Shown here one piece after another: positions 35,430 to 47,500 of a stretch of 64,000 nt of DNA. The DNA lies in the NCBI GenBank assembly GCA_949361645.1, contig OX442437.1:1437075-1501074 (forward strand), in the 5' to 3' direction. Position 1 is the first letter of the stretch; each line of letters begins with the position of its first letter. This stretch comes from Spongilla lacustris (taxonomy: Eukaryota; Porifera; Demospongiae; Spongillida; Spongillidae). The notes beneath the pieces are model-generated. The model ran no database searches, was not told where the DNA came from, and saw only the letters and a list, made by a program, of their open reading frames with translations. The position numbers and the translations under genes are program-made.

Positions 35430-36236
35430 CCCCACCTTACCTCAGTTACCTCATACCTACCTCAGTTACCTCATACCTACCTCAGTTACCTCATACCTAC
35501 CTCAGTTACCTCATACCTACCTCAGTTACCTCATACCTACCTCAGTTACCTCATACCTACCTCAGTTACCTCATACCTACCTCAGTTACCTCATACCTAC
35601 CTCAGTTACCTCATACCTACCTCAGTTACCTCATACCTACCTGAGTTACCTCATACTTACCTCAGTTACCTCATACCTACCTCAGTTACCTCATACCTAC
35701 CTCAGTTACCTCATACCTACCTCAGTTACCTCATACCTACCTCAGTTACCTCATACCTACCTCAGTTACCTCATACCTACCTCAGTTACCTCATACCTAC
35801 CTCAGTTACCTCATACCTACCTCATACCTACCTCAGTTACCTCATACCTACCTCAGTTACCTCATACCTACCTCAGTTACCTCATACCTACCTCATACCT
35901 ACCTCAGTTACCTCATACCTACCTCAGTTACCTCATACCTACCTCAGTTACCTCATACCTACCTCAGTTACCTCATACCTACCTCAGTTACCTCATACCT
36001 ACCTCATACCTACCTCAGTTACCTCATACCTACCTCAGTTACCTCATACCTACCTCAGTTACCTCATACCTACCTCAGTTACCTCATACCTACCTCAGTT
36101 ACCTCATACCTACCTCAGTTACCTCATACCTACCTCAGTTACCTCATACCGACCTCAGTTACCTCATACCTACCTCAGTTACCTCATACCTACCTCAGTT
36201 ACCTCATACCTACCTCATACCTACCTCAGTTACCAT
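35430..36236. repeat. 20-bp minisatellite
   Basis: About 40 almost perfect copies of ctcagttacctcatacctac; some copies lack the ctcagtta half. Very low divergence points to recent expansion. Frames of LPHTYLSYLIPTSVTS are artefacts. Confidence 0.97.
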
Positions 36237-36442
36237 CTTATAATTACCTAATACCTAACACTCTACCTTACCTATAATTACCCTTTTGACTTGCATGCCT
36301 TGTCTTGAAAAAAAGTCCATTCTCTAGCAAGGAAACAATGGTAACTAAGGAAATTTAAATCCAGTACTGCGTGCATGTATCCCGGCTATATCAGCATTTA
36401 TAGAATGCAAAATGTATCGTCCTACAGAAGTACTTATATATA

Positions 36443-36930
36443 TATGGGACAGTTTCCGCGAAAATGTCCGACTTTTATAACATTATAATGTTATAAAAAT
36501 GCTTCTTGTTTGAATCGCTATATCTTCCGAACGCGAAACGCTATCGACTTCCTATTTTCAACAGTTCATACTACACCATTTCTCTATAATAAATTACATT
36601 TTGGAGTCTTGCACTTGCTCCATGCCAGTATTGCAATGTTCGATACCCGACCGGGTTAAAACCCACCATAACTTTAGGTAGGAGTAATCAAATCGCTTCA
36701 AATTCGGTTTGTAGGTACAGAGGTCCTATACCTATCGATTTGTTCTGTTCGTTAATTTTTATGTAATCCGTTACGGAGATACAGCTTTACAAAGTAAGCG
36801 CACGTTTCCCGCTTGAATCGCGCCTTTACATGAGGATGAAACTGCTTCCATACCCAGGAGTACATGAATATTCAACTACATCCTGACAGTGGGCTGGGAG
36901 CAATGTTATCACGTGATTTATTGCGTATTA
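36443..36930 (+). repeat. Left terminal inverted repeat
   Basis: Matches the reverse complement of the right copy almost throughout, e.g. gcttcttgtttgaatcgcta, aattcggtttgtaggtacag and gcgcctttacatgaggatga. The match ends around 'cacgtgattta'. Confidence 0.85.
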
Positions 36931-37601
36931 AATAGTCTGGGGACCCGAATTGTTTATTTCATTTCGCTTCAAGGTTTATAGCGTAGCGGTGAATGTTGTC
37001 GACTTCCCATTTTCACCACATCATGTCTCTATGTAAAATTCGAATAGTGCCTCTTAATTAAATCCACTCCCTGTGGAAAATACGTATACAGGAGTTGTTA
37101 CCTCCAGGGGTTCCAAACCCGAGTATCTCCCTGCACTCAGGAGTGTCGGCATTGCCTCAATCGGTATCCGTACATCAACTACTGATACGATATTCGGTAA
37201 AGCATATATATCTCCCGCTAGTTTCGTACCATTTAGCTTGGATGGGGCTGTAATGAATGCACTGTGTGTGTGTTTTTTTTTTTTAAAAATTTATGCACGT
37301 ATCAAATGCTGTTACACATCGAGAGCGTTGCTGAGCATGTAAGACGTTAGACAGATCGACCTACATGGAAAAACATTTATAACAAATGATTAGAACCATT
37401 AGATGCTGAACGAAGCAATTTTCGCTCCGCAGGGTAACGCCGGTTTATGCAGAACCAAAACTTACCATTGTCACTTTCCAAGTAACGTCTTCCGCGAAAC
37501 ATTCAGCCTACGCGCCTAGTCTTTTGTAATATTTATGTAAAGGGCAATCTCAGGGTAGCCGAATACAGTATTGCTGCATGCGAATTGTTGTAATATTATA
37601 G

Positions 37602-40388
37602 ATGTGCAACCATGAGAAAGGCGGTACACAAACAATCCTACCGAAGGCCAATTTGCGTACACTTTCACGTGATTTTCCGCGTGTTAATACTTGCATGGAT
37701 GATATGGAAGTACTTGACTCGAGCGACGGAGAGCTCACCTCGCACGGCGACGATGACGTGCAAGAATCGGAGCGGATTGGAGAGGTTGGAGAAAATGAGA
37801 ACGATGGGGATGGTGGTGAAAGTGAAACCAGCGTCTGTGGAGGTTACGCTAGGTATGGGTGTGTGGACGATTTTTGCAGTTATGGTGGTCGTAGCTCTGG
37901 TTCTAGGGATGTAAGTGGTGGCGAAGGTGATGATAGTGGTGATGGGGGTAGCAGTGATGGTGACGATAGTGATCGAGGTGATGGAGATAGCAGTGATGGT
38001 AGCCAACGTGATTGGGGTAGCAGTGATGGTGATGAAAGTGATCATGGTGATGGTGGTGATGAGGGGATAAGTAATGTACTCAATGGCTTCCTTACCAGAG
38101 GAGGATGCTGCAAACACAACTGTCTAATTAAGTCTGCTGACTTGGCCCAAATTAGAGCACATTCCTTGGCTGCATTGGACAAGAAAACCAGAAAGGCTGT
38201 TGTTCTTGGAATGCTGGCTCTAGTTCAAGACAACTCGGGTTTCCATTATCACCTTGACTGGTCTACCCCCATATGCAAGACGGCCTTCTGTGCTGTTGCT
38301 GATATTACTTGCCGTACACTACAGCGCTGGAAGCAGGAGGTGTGCTCTGGCTCAGATATTGTCCCAAATGCCCATGGCAACAGTGGCAGGGCACCCCACA
38401 ATGCCCTATCTCAATTGGATAAGCTGACAGTGGTCAAGTTTATCAAAAACTATGCTGCAGCTCATGCCCTACCTGACCCTGGTCGACTGCAGGGCAAAAC
38501 CAGGGACTTTTTGCTGGAGAGTAGTCATACCATGAAGTCCTTGTATCGCGACTACTGCCAGGCTGTACTTGTGGAGGTCGAGTCCAGGAGGGCCTTGCCA
38601 GCTACACAACAACCATGCCCTTACCGGCTTACGAGCCAATTACGGAGACAGTATACTCTGCTCAATGTGCCTACTCCTGATCCTGTGCCACCTGTCCCTC
38701 ACATGGTGTCATATCCAACATTCATCAGGCTGTGGCGTGAGTACTGTCTGAACATCAAGATTCAGGCTTCACGTAGCGACTTGTGTGACAAATGTGATAA
38801 GGCTTTGGTCACCTTACGGCACAGCCTGTCTGATGCGCAGCGCAAGGCTATCAATGACAGCTACAACCAGCACCTCAGCAAGGCCAAGGAGCTGAGGGAG
38901 AATTACAATGCCAATATTGAGGTGGCTGAAAAAGTGTGGAGAGGGAAGACACAGAAAGAAAAAGACCAAATCCTAAGCCACTTGAAGTCCAGGGTCCAGC
39001 TGTCTCCCCTCACCTCCTATGCCTACTTGGATCTCTGCATGCAGTATTCCTTTGATTACTGCCAGCAGGTGTCCCTCCCCTACAGCTCCCAACAGAGGGG
39101 AACCTTTTACTTCAGGACAGCTCGCAAGGTCCATGTTTTTGGAGTGTGCTGTGAGCCATTGTGTCGTCAGGTGTTCTTCCTGATAGACGAGGCAGAGCAT
39201 GTGGGCAAGGGGGCCGTGGTGGTGGTCAGCCTGGTGCATGCCTTTTTCCACCTGCATGGACTGGGAGAGAGGAATGTAACCCTACAGGCAGACAACTGTA
39301 CTGGGCAGAACAAAAACACCACCATGCTGTGGTACATGGCCTGGAGGGTGATAACTGGTCTGCACGACAGGATTCAGCTGAACTTCATGCTACCTGGGCA
39401 TACCAAGTTTCGGCCAGACTCCTATTTTGGGCTCTTCAAGAAGCACTACCAACGACAGGATCACATAGACGACATGGCAGACCTTGTCAAATGTGTATGC
39501 AAAAGTGGCCAGGATGTTGAATGCGTGCCACAGCTATACCAGAACTGGCTATTTTATGATTGGAACGTCTTCTTGGGCCAGTGGTTTGAGCCTCTGAGTG
39601 CCTTTGGGCGCTCCCATACATTTGAATTTGACAGGGAGCACCCCGGTGTAATGGAGATGAGGGCCATGCCATCAGACACTAATCCCACCAAGGTCAACAT
39701 GCTCAGGACTGGTGTGAAAGTGGAAGACATCCGGAATGCCTTTCAGCACCAATTATTGCCACCTGTTATAAAGCCAAAAGGGTTGTCCCTCCAGCGGTCG
39801 CAGTACCTGTTTGAAAAAGTGAGGGAGTACGTCCATGACCCAACCAAGAGGGACAATGTCTGTCCGAGGCCCCAGGGGATCACTGAGGCCAGCTCTGCTG
39901 GTGGCACCTCTCTGCAGTCAGGAGACAGTGAGCTGCCAGGATCTTCAGCTACTATCCCTAACACTCCCACTGATGGGGAGGTCCATGTCCTCATGCCTGA
40001 GAATTCAGGTGCCGGCAATGGTGGTTCTGGGTCTCTGAAGAGGAAACGTAGGACCAGGTCTGAGCTCATCTATGCATTCAAGTGTTCAGTATGTGGCAAT
40101 GAGTATGCCAGCTACAATGCCCTGTTCCTGCACAGGAAGAGAAACCACACAATGCCTCCTGTCACAGGTGATGGATCAGGTGGTGGCACAAGTGGTGTCA
40201 CAGGTGATGCACTGCCAGTGGCTGTTGACAGCTCCCATGATGAAGGAGAAGCTAGCCAGGTTCGACCTAAGCGCAAACGCAGGCAATTAACAGAAGCTGA
40301 ACGAAAGTTCTGCTGCACGGAGTGTGGCCTAAAGTATGGAAGCAATGCTGCACTGTGCACTCACAGAAAGAAGAACCATAGCTTGTGA
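37602..40388 (+). CDS. Transposase-like protein with two C2H2 zinc fingers
   Basis: A 928-aa intronless frame. The N-terminus is acidic and Gly/Ser/Asp-rich (about residues 40-160). A Cys pair (SDLCDKCDKAL) and a helical stretch follow. The core has VFFLIDEAE, LQADNCTGQNKN (about residue 561) and GHTKFRPDSYFG (about 600), the signature of a large repetitive family in invertebrates that I believe is labelled DUF7869. Its spaced Asp residues suggest an RNase H-like (DDE-type) nuclease fold, which is inference. The C-terminus carries two C2H2 fingers, CSVCGNEY...HRKRNH (about 828) and CTECGLKY...HRKKNH (about 903), likely for DNA binding. Its position just inside the left terminal inverted repeat fits a transposase role. 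The frame is intact. Confidence 0.85.
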   Translation: MCNHEKGGTQTILPKANLRTLSRDFPRVNTCMDDMEVLDSSDGELTSHGDDDVQESERIGEVGENENDGDGGESETSVCGGYARYGCVDDFCSYGGRSSGSRDVSGGEGDDSGDGGSSDGDDSDRGDGDSSDGSQRDWGSSDGDESDHGDGGDEGISNVLNGFLTRGGCCKHNCLIKSADLAQIRAHSLAALDKKTRKAVVLGMLALVQDNSGFHYHLDWSTPICKTAFCAVADITCRTLQRWKQEVCSGSDIVPNAHGNSGRAPHNALSQLDKLTVVKFIKNYAAAHALPDPGRLQGKTRDFLLESSHTMKSLYRDYCQAVLVEVESRRALPATQQPCPYRLTSQLRRQYTLLNVPTPDPVPPVPHMVSYPTFIRLWREYCLNIKIQASRSDLCDKCDKALVTLRHSLSDAQRKAINDSYNQHLSKAKELRENYNANIEVAEKVWRGKTQKEKDQILSHLKSRVQLSPLTSYAYLDLCMQYSFDYCQQVSLPYSSQQRGTFYFRTARKVHVFGVCCEPLCRQVFFLIDEAEHVGKGAVVVVSLVHAFFHLHGLGERNVTLQADNCTGQNKNTTMLWYMAWRVITGLHDRIQLNFMLPGHTKFRPDSYFGLFKKHYQRQDHIDDMADLVKCVCKSGQDVECVPQLYQNWLFYDWNVFLGQWFEPLSAFGRSHTFEFDREHPGVMEMRAMPSDTNPTKVNMLRTGVKVEDIRNAFQHQLLPPVIKPKGLSLQRSQYLFEKVREYVHDPTKRDNVCPRPQGITEASSAGGTSLQSGDSELPGSSATIPNTPTDGEVHVLMPENSGAGNGGSGSLKRKRRTRSELIYAFKCSVCGNEYASYNALFLHRKRNHTMPPVTGDGSGGGTSGVTGDALPVAVDSSHDEGEASQVRPKRKRRQLTEAERKFCCTECGLKYGSNAALCTHRKKNHSL

Positions 40389-40919
40389 GGATGATGAAGG
40401 CTGGTCCTCAACACAGAGAGTATGTATTGCTAGCTGCTAGTATTTTGCGTGCCATGTGTACCTTTGGCGAACCCGTCTAGGTGTTGTGAGGTGCTTTGCT
40501 GACACCACACATGCATGTGCTTTAGAGTGCTGTGGGGTGTATTTCATGTGTACCGTAGGTGACTCTGTTGTGTTTGATTTGACTGCAAAAATAGTTTTTT
40601 CATAAAACAGTTCCTATTAAAACTTGCCACATAGGCATGTGGCATTTTAAATCTACAACTAGGTGTCACCGTTCATCTGCCATTATGTGTACAGTGTATG
40701 TAGTGGTCCAATTTGGATCTTAAGGTTAATTGTCCTCAGTATCTGCTTGAAAATACCCACGAGCATTCCTGTACACTTATTGGTACGTGTATGTGTATAA
40801 GCCAAAAATTTAATAGCACTTCTCTCTATTGTCACTTTGTCATACTGCCTTCCACAATCAGATTGGCTACAGGCCAACATTGTAGTTTTTTTCTTTATAA
40901 GTCTCGTCTCTTCGGAAGC

Positions 40920-41032
40920 CTGCATGTTAGAGAAAGTGCGGATACTCCACCAAGAGGGACATGTCAGGTGGTCACTGAGGCCAGTTCTGCTGATGGCACC
41001 TCTCTACATTCTGCAGGCAGCCCATAACCTTC
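40920..41032 (+). pseudogene. Relic copy of part of the zinc-finger transposase-like gene
   Basis: gagaaagtgcggatactcca, then ccaagagggac, gtcactgaggccagttctgct and ggcacctctctacattctgca repeat, with changes and a deletion, the stretch at about 39815-39920 of the 928-aa gene. It lies 540 bp past that gene's stop. Confidence 0.75.
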
Positions 41033-41570
41033 AGTAAACCCCATTTTCATTTGAGTTGCATGCAACATATTGTTGGCTTTGACTTGAGATCACAATGGGA
41101 CAAGCTGAATTTACTTTTAATCCCATGCAAGCACTCAATGGGTATTATACAGAAAACGTGAACTTTATGACCAGTAATGAGAAGTACGAGTTTGCTTTTA
41201 ATAACCTTCCTTACAAGACTGCAACTGGGCATGGATGTTGCACTGAATAAAGCAAAAAAGTTCTGTACATAATTAAATAGCATACAATGCTTCTCTTGCC
41301 ATAATGCCCTCCTTTGGCCTCCTCCTCCTCCCAGGCACGACACAGTCTGTCAGTGTGCTGGCTGCTTTGCATGAGTAGTGGGAGGGGCTGTCTTTTTCGT
41401 GGCGATCTGCATTCATCAGTTTTTCCAAGGAGCATGGCGTTTTGGCACCTGAATGGTCACAACGTTGCACAATACTGGTAGTTTGGAGCTTTGTAGACTA
41501 TATGATGCAATATTCAAATGGTGAATCCGCACTCCCGACCAATCAAAAAAAAAGAGCGCGAAAAAGAGAA

Positions 41571-43568
41571 ATGGCACGTCATATGGTAAAAGACACTATT
41601 GTTGAAATGCAAAAGAACCTGCAGTGTCCTATATGGTAACTGATGCCGATTACTCGTGGATTATTTTGATTTTGTATATTAAATTCATGTAGCTTGGAAC
41701 TGCTCGTGGACCCGTACACAACGCGGTGTGGCCATGCGTTTTGCAGGTTTTGCAGGCATGCATGATGCGTAATCAGTGAGATATCGTCTATAATTGCAGA
41801 GTCTGCATATGCACCGTTATATCCAGCTGCAAGCATGCAATGTGCCCTCTCTGCAAGCAGGCCGTGACGAAGCGGTATATATTATTATAAGGCCTAACCG
41901 TCAAATGGGCCAAGGGTATTTATGTTTAGGCCCATTTCAGTAGCCTCAACGAGAGTTCCAGGCTGGGTGAAATTGCAGAAGCGTTTAAGGCATTAGAATC
42001 AGCAGTGAAGAAAGACATGAAGGAAGACGTTACTAGTACCTGTAAGCTTATCACTCCCTACGTGTATCACCCTAATTTTTGCCCACCACAGGTACACCAA
42101 TTACCTGTGCATACGACAGTCATGAAGCCACATGCATAGGCACACCAAGTATTAATCCAGTAGGCCACTATTTTAGGGATATGTGTGCTCCCCTCACCCC
42201 AATGGACCAACCCCCCCATGGACCCATCCCCACCCCCACCCTCACCCCCACTTTGTGTATGTGTGACTTTAATGTTATGAGGAGGCCACATGCACACTCA
42301 CACTGTCTGTACATGATTGTGGAATAAACTTTACATGGCAATGGAAAGGATGTTACTGTCGTCGAGGAGACACAATTTCATCTGAATAGCAAGTTACCGC
42401 AGGATGATCTACATGTACTACAGCAGGAGGAGCAGATGTCTATGTCACAAGCCACACAGATACAAGCATATGCTTCACCACATCTATCTCTTGTTGGTTC
42501 AAGACTTACAGGGGCTCAACTGGTGAGCTAGCCATGTCATGTGATGTAATGTGTGCTTTATGTCATATGACCAGCCTGTTAATGCACACTTTTTCTGTTG
42601 ATAGCAACAAGCAAAAATATTTGCTAAGAAGCATGGTGGTCGCATCGCTACTTGCTTCAATGGCAGGACCACCCACATTGTCGTTAATGTAGGTAAGTTG
42701 CCTGATATCGCACTGTTGAGCCATTTTAGGGTAATCACATGTAAGTGTGAACATTGCACATAACTTTGCTGTGATGCCTACAACATTATTGTATACCACT
42801 CAGATGAAAATGGCAGGTGCACTCGAACATTCAAGTACCTTCAGGGTATAGCGTCAGGTCGCTGGATCGTAGATTATCAGTGTGAGTCTTTCTCCCTTTG
42901 ATGTATACGCCTTGTGAAATGTGTGTGCCTTGCTGTGTAGGGATCAAACATAGTCTAGAGAATGAGCGACAAGTGGCCCTTCCTGTGGTATGCTTGTATC
43001 ATTTGTAATTTTTTTATTTTTGGTTTCTGGTCAGAACATGTACGAGGTGAGAGGGGACCACGTTTACAGTGTAAATGCACCTCAAAAGGCACGATTGAGT
43101 CTTGCTGGTGGGGTATGTGGTGGAATAACTAGCTCATGTATTCACATGTATTATTTGATTTAGGAAGCAGGCCTGTTTGCGTGCATGAATTTTTTTGTTA
43201 TGGAAGGGTGTAATCCACTTTCGAAGGAGCAAATAACGAACCTCTTAGTATTGGCAGGAGGAAAAATAGTGTCAAAACCACAAGTATGCTAAAAACAACT
43301 GAGTAATAATACAACTAACCATTAATAAATTTATTGCAATCTCAGTCATGTTTGGTAGTATGTGACACAACATCCCCATCAGAAGGGCTTGTGGATGCCA
43401 CTGTTGTTGTTAGCAGTTGGGTGATGGATTCACTCTCAAATTATAAGTAAGTACTTTGCTCCGTCACATTTGACCTATGTTATGTGATCTCAGTTGTGTG
43501 TTTGTACATGTAACGTGCTTCTTAACAGGTTGCTTTTGGTCAGCAAATATGGTGTGACTTCTGTTTAG
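41571..43568 (+). CDS. Compact BRCA1-like protein (RING plus tandem BRCT)
   Basis: Thirteen phase-matched exons give 362 aa: 41571-41635, 41693-41746, 41800-41874, 41941-42041, 42092-42159, 42349-42522, 42605-42692, 42804-42881, 42941-42987, 43035-43112, 43164-43283, 43346-43446 and 43529-43568. The N-terminal C3HC4 RING reads VEMQKNLQCPICLELLVDP, CGHAFC, then CPLCKQAVTKRSLNES, matching the BRCA1 RING and its following helix. The first BRCT has RTFKYLQGIASGRWIVDYQW (BRCA1-type, including the Lys used for phosphoserine binding); then EVRGD and GLFACMNFFV lead into the second BRCT, which ends WVMDSL. BRCA1 is an E3 ligase with BARD1 in DNA repair. The long central region of vertebrate BRCA1 is almost absent. 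Exons 5 and 6 (the linker) have weak splice sites. Joins are inferred. Confidence 0.83.
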
Positions 43569-44217
43569 TGAGACCACCTGCATTATAGTTTTGGAAACCC
43601 TATATGTTCAGAACCGCCTCTTACTACTCTGCTAGTGTGCTGTATGTGTATGATGTGATTGATATTGATATTATCACTGGTGAAATGACTGGACTGGTCT
43701 AATTGTACTGTAGTTGCAGTGGTGATGTTCTCCATCTGCTGCTATGACATGGGTCTGGGAACGAAAGTGGTGCTACAACCACATTGACCCATCCCACACA
43801 ATCACAAGTAACATACTATGATCTTCCAGGACACAACTATTATTTCAACACTCCCTAGGGCAACCAGCAATACCTGGGATCATGTCACAGCTGCATTTGC
43901 AGAAAGGTGCATGCAGCATAACATATATATTTGCAAATCAGCCCATACACCATGTAGGCATGTGTGGATTTTTACCCCTCCACAGATACATGTGCATGAC
44001 ATTTAGGTTTTATCATGGTTGCATGCATGGGGCAAAAGTCTTGCCACAAAACAAAATTCATGACATTGGGCCTTTGTTACTAGTACAAACAAACAAAATT
44101 AAGATACCATCAGAGGTGTGGAGGGTTGCAGGTGTTGCACACACACAAACACACACACAACACAGCACATGTCTCAGCATATGAAGTGGGAAGCTAAAAT
44201 CCCATTACAAACATTGT

Positions 44218-44375
44218 TTTGTTCAGATTACACAGTGACAGAAACAAAGAAACACGAGTTCAATGACATCAAGTCTTATGAGCTTGGAGGTGATCCAAGC
44301 AATGGCAACATTCTACCAACAGGCATCACGAATCACTGCGTCTTCATCCTGTCTAGTTCTTGCAGATCTATGTAG
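44218..44375 (+). other. Isolated exon-like block
   Basis: Acceptor ttttgttcag leads into 50 open codons ending at TAG (VTETKKHEFNDIKSYEL, then GDPSNGN). No partner exons or family identified. It lies between the BRCA1-like gene and the large satellite. Confidence 0.3.
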
Positions 44376-44504
44376 CCATCCTTTCTGAGTGCAGTGTTTT
44401 TTTAATTACTAATTATTAATGGTAATCAGCAGAAGGGTGTGCTCATTCCACTGCTGTCTGCTGTAGGGACCGCTTCACAGTAGTTGTATACTGCATGTGG
44501 TTAC

Positions 44505-47500
44505 TCCTCTGTCTTCTACACAGCTATATGCCATGCTACACAGCTATCAGCCATGCTCCACAGCTATATGCCATACTCCACAGCTATCTGCAATGCTCAA
44601 CAGCTATCTGCCATGCTCCACGGCTATCTGCCATACTCCACAGCTATCTGCCATACTCCACAGCTACCTGCCATGCTACACAGCTATCTGCCATGCTCCA
44701 TAGCTATCTGCCATGCTCAACAGCTATCTGCCATACTCCACAAGCATTGATGCTACACTTGCAGCTATCTGCATTGATGCTCCACAGCTATCTGCCATAC
44801 TCCCATAGCTATCTGCCGTACAGTTATCTTCCATGCTCCATAGCTATCTGCCATACGAGCACACAGATATCTGCCATACTCCACAGCTATCTGCCATGCT
44901 CCACAGCTATCTGCCATGCTCCACAGCTATCTGCCCAGCTATCTGCCATGCTCCAAAGCTCGCTGCCATGCTCCACAGCTATCTGCTATACTGCACAAGC
45001 CGCTATCTGCCATTTGATGTTCCACGGCTATCTGCCATGTTCCACAGCTATCTGCCATGTTCCACAGCTATCTGCCATGCGCCACAGCTAGCCATGCTCC
45101 ATAGTTATCTGCCATATGAGCACACAGCTACTGTATCTGCCATGCTCCACAGCTATCTGCCATGCTCCATAGCTATCTGCCATGATCCACCGCTATCTGC
45201 CATGCTCTGCCATATGAGCACACAGCTATCTGCCATGCTCCATAGCTATCTGCCATGCTCCATAGCTATCTGCCATGCTCCACAGCTATCTGCCATGCTC
45301 CACAGCTATCTGCCATGCTCCACAGCTATCTGCCATGCTCCACAGCTATCTGCCATGCTCCACAGCTATCTGCCATGCTCAACAGCTATCTGCCATACTC
45401 TACAAGCAGCTATCTGCCATTGATGTTACACATGCAGCAATCTGCCATGCTCCACAGCTATCTGCCATGTTCCACAGCTATCTGCCATGCGCCACAGCTA
45501 GCCATGCTCCATAGTTATCTGCCATATGAGCACACAGCTACTGTATCTGCCATGCTCCACAGCTATCGGCCATGCTCCATAGCTATCTGCCATACAGCTA
45601 TCTCCCATGCTCCATAGCTATCTGCCATACAGCTATCTCCCATGCTCCATAGCAATCTGCCATACGAACACACAGCTATCTGCCATCCACAACTAAAGTG
45701 TATCTGCAATGCTTCACAGCTATCTCCCATGTGCCATAGCTATCTGCAATTCTCCATAGCTATCTGCCATACAAGCACATTAGCACACAGCTATCTGCCA
45801 TACTTCACAGCTATCTGCCATGCTCAACAGCTATCTGCCATGCTTCACAGCTATCTCCCATGTGCCATAGCTATCTGCCATACTCCATAGCTATCTGCCA
45901 TACCAGCACACAGCTATCTGCAATACTCCATAGCTATCTGCCATACAAGCACACAGCTATCTGCCATACTTCACAGCTATGTGCCATGCTCCATAGCTAT
46001 CTGCCATGTTCCATAGCTATCTGCCATGCTCTGCCATACGAGCACACAGCTATCTGCCATGCTCCACAGCAATCTGCCATGCTCCACAGCTATCTGCCAT
46101 GCTCCACAGCTACTTCACAGCTATCTGCCATGCTCCACTGCAGCTATCTGCCATACTTCACAGCTATCTGCCATGCTCCACAGCTATCTGCCTGCTACAC
46201 AGCTATCTGCCATACTCCACAGCTATCTGTGATCCTCCATAGCTATCTGCCATACAGCTATCTGCCATGCTCCATAGCTATCTACCGTGCTCCATAGCTA
46301 TCTGCCATACGAGCACACAGCTATCTGCCATGCTCCACAGCTATCTGCCTGCTACACAGCTATCTGCCATACTCCACAGCTATCTGTGATCCTCCATAGC
46401 TATCTGCCATACAGCTATCTGCCATGCTCCACAGCTATCTGCCATGTTCCACAGCTAGCCATGCTCCATAGTTATCTGCCATATGAGCACACAGCTACTG
46501 TATCTGCCATGCTCCACAGCTATCGGCCATGCTCCATAGCTATCTGCCATACAGCTATCTCCCATGCTCCATAGCTATCTGCCATACAGCTATCTCCCAT
46601 GCTCCATAGCTATCTGCCATACGAACACACAGCTATCTGCCATCCACAACTACAGTGTATCTGCAATGCTTCACAGCTATCTCCCATGTGCCATAGCTAT
46701 CTGCAATTCTCCATAGCTATCTGCCATACAAGCACATTAGCACACAGCTATCTGCCATACTTCACAGCTATCTGCCATGCTCAACAGCTATCTGCCATGC
46801 TTCACAGCTATCTCCCATGTGCCATAGCTATCTGCCATACTCCATAGCTATCTGCCATACCAGCACACAGCTATCTGCAATACTCCATAGCTATCTGCCA
46901 TACAAGCACACAGCTATCTGCCATACTTCACAGCTATGTGCCATGCTCCATAGCTATCTGCCATGTTCCATAGCTATCTGCCATGCTCTGCCATACGAGC
47001 ACACAGCTATCTGCCATGCTCCACAGCAATCTGCCATGCTCCACAGCTATCTGCCATGCTCCACAGCTATCTGCCATGCTCCACAGCTACTTCACAGCTA
47101 TCTGCCATGCTCCACTGCAGCTATCTGCCATGCTCCACAGCTATCTGCCATACTTCACAGCTATCTGCCATGCTCCACAGCTATCTGCCTGCTACACAGC
47201 TATCTGCCATACTCCACAGCTATCTGTGATCCTCCATAGCTATCTGCCATACAGCTATCTGCCATGCTCCATAGCTATCTACCGTGCTCCATAGCTATCT
47301 GCCATACGAGCACACAGCTATCTGCCATGCTCCACAGCTATCTGCCTGCTACACAGCTATCTGCCATACTCCACAGCTATCTGTGATCCTCCATAGCTAT
47401 CTGCCATACAGCTATCTGCCATGCTCCACAGCTATCTGCCATGTTCCACAGCTAGCCATGCTCCATAGTTATCTGCCATATGAGCACACAGCTACTGTAT

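Noticed and set aside
35412..36251. 279-codon frame across the 20-bp satellite
   Set aside because: A repeat whose translation period is just the unit length; no start context, no family.
37665..38117. Minus-strand frame of Thr/Ile repeats
   Set aside because: Antisense of the Gly/Asp/Ser-rich N-terminus of the 928-aa protein.
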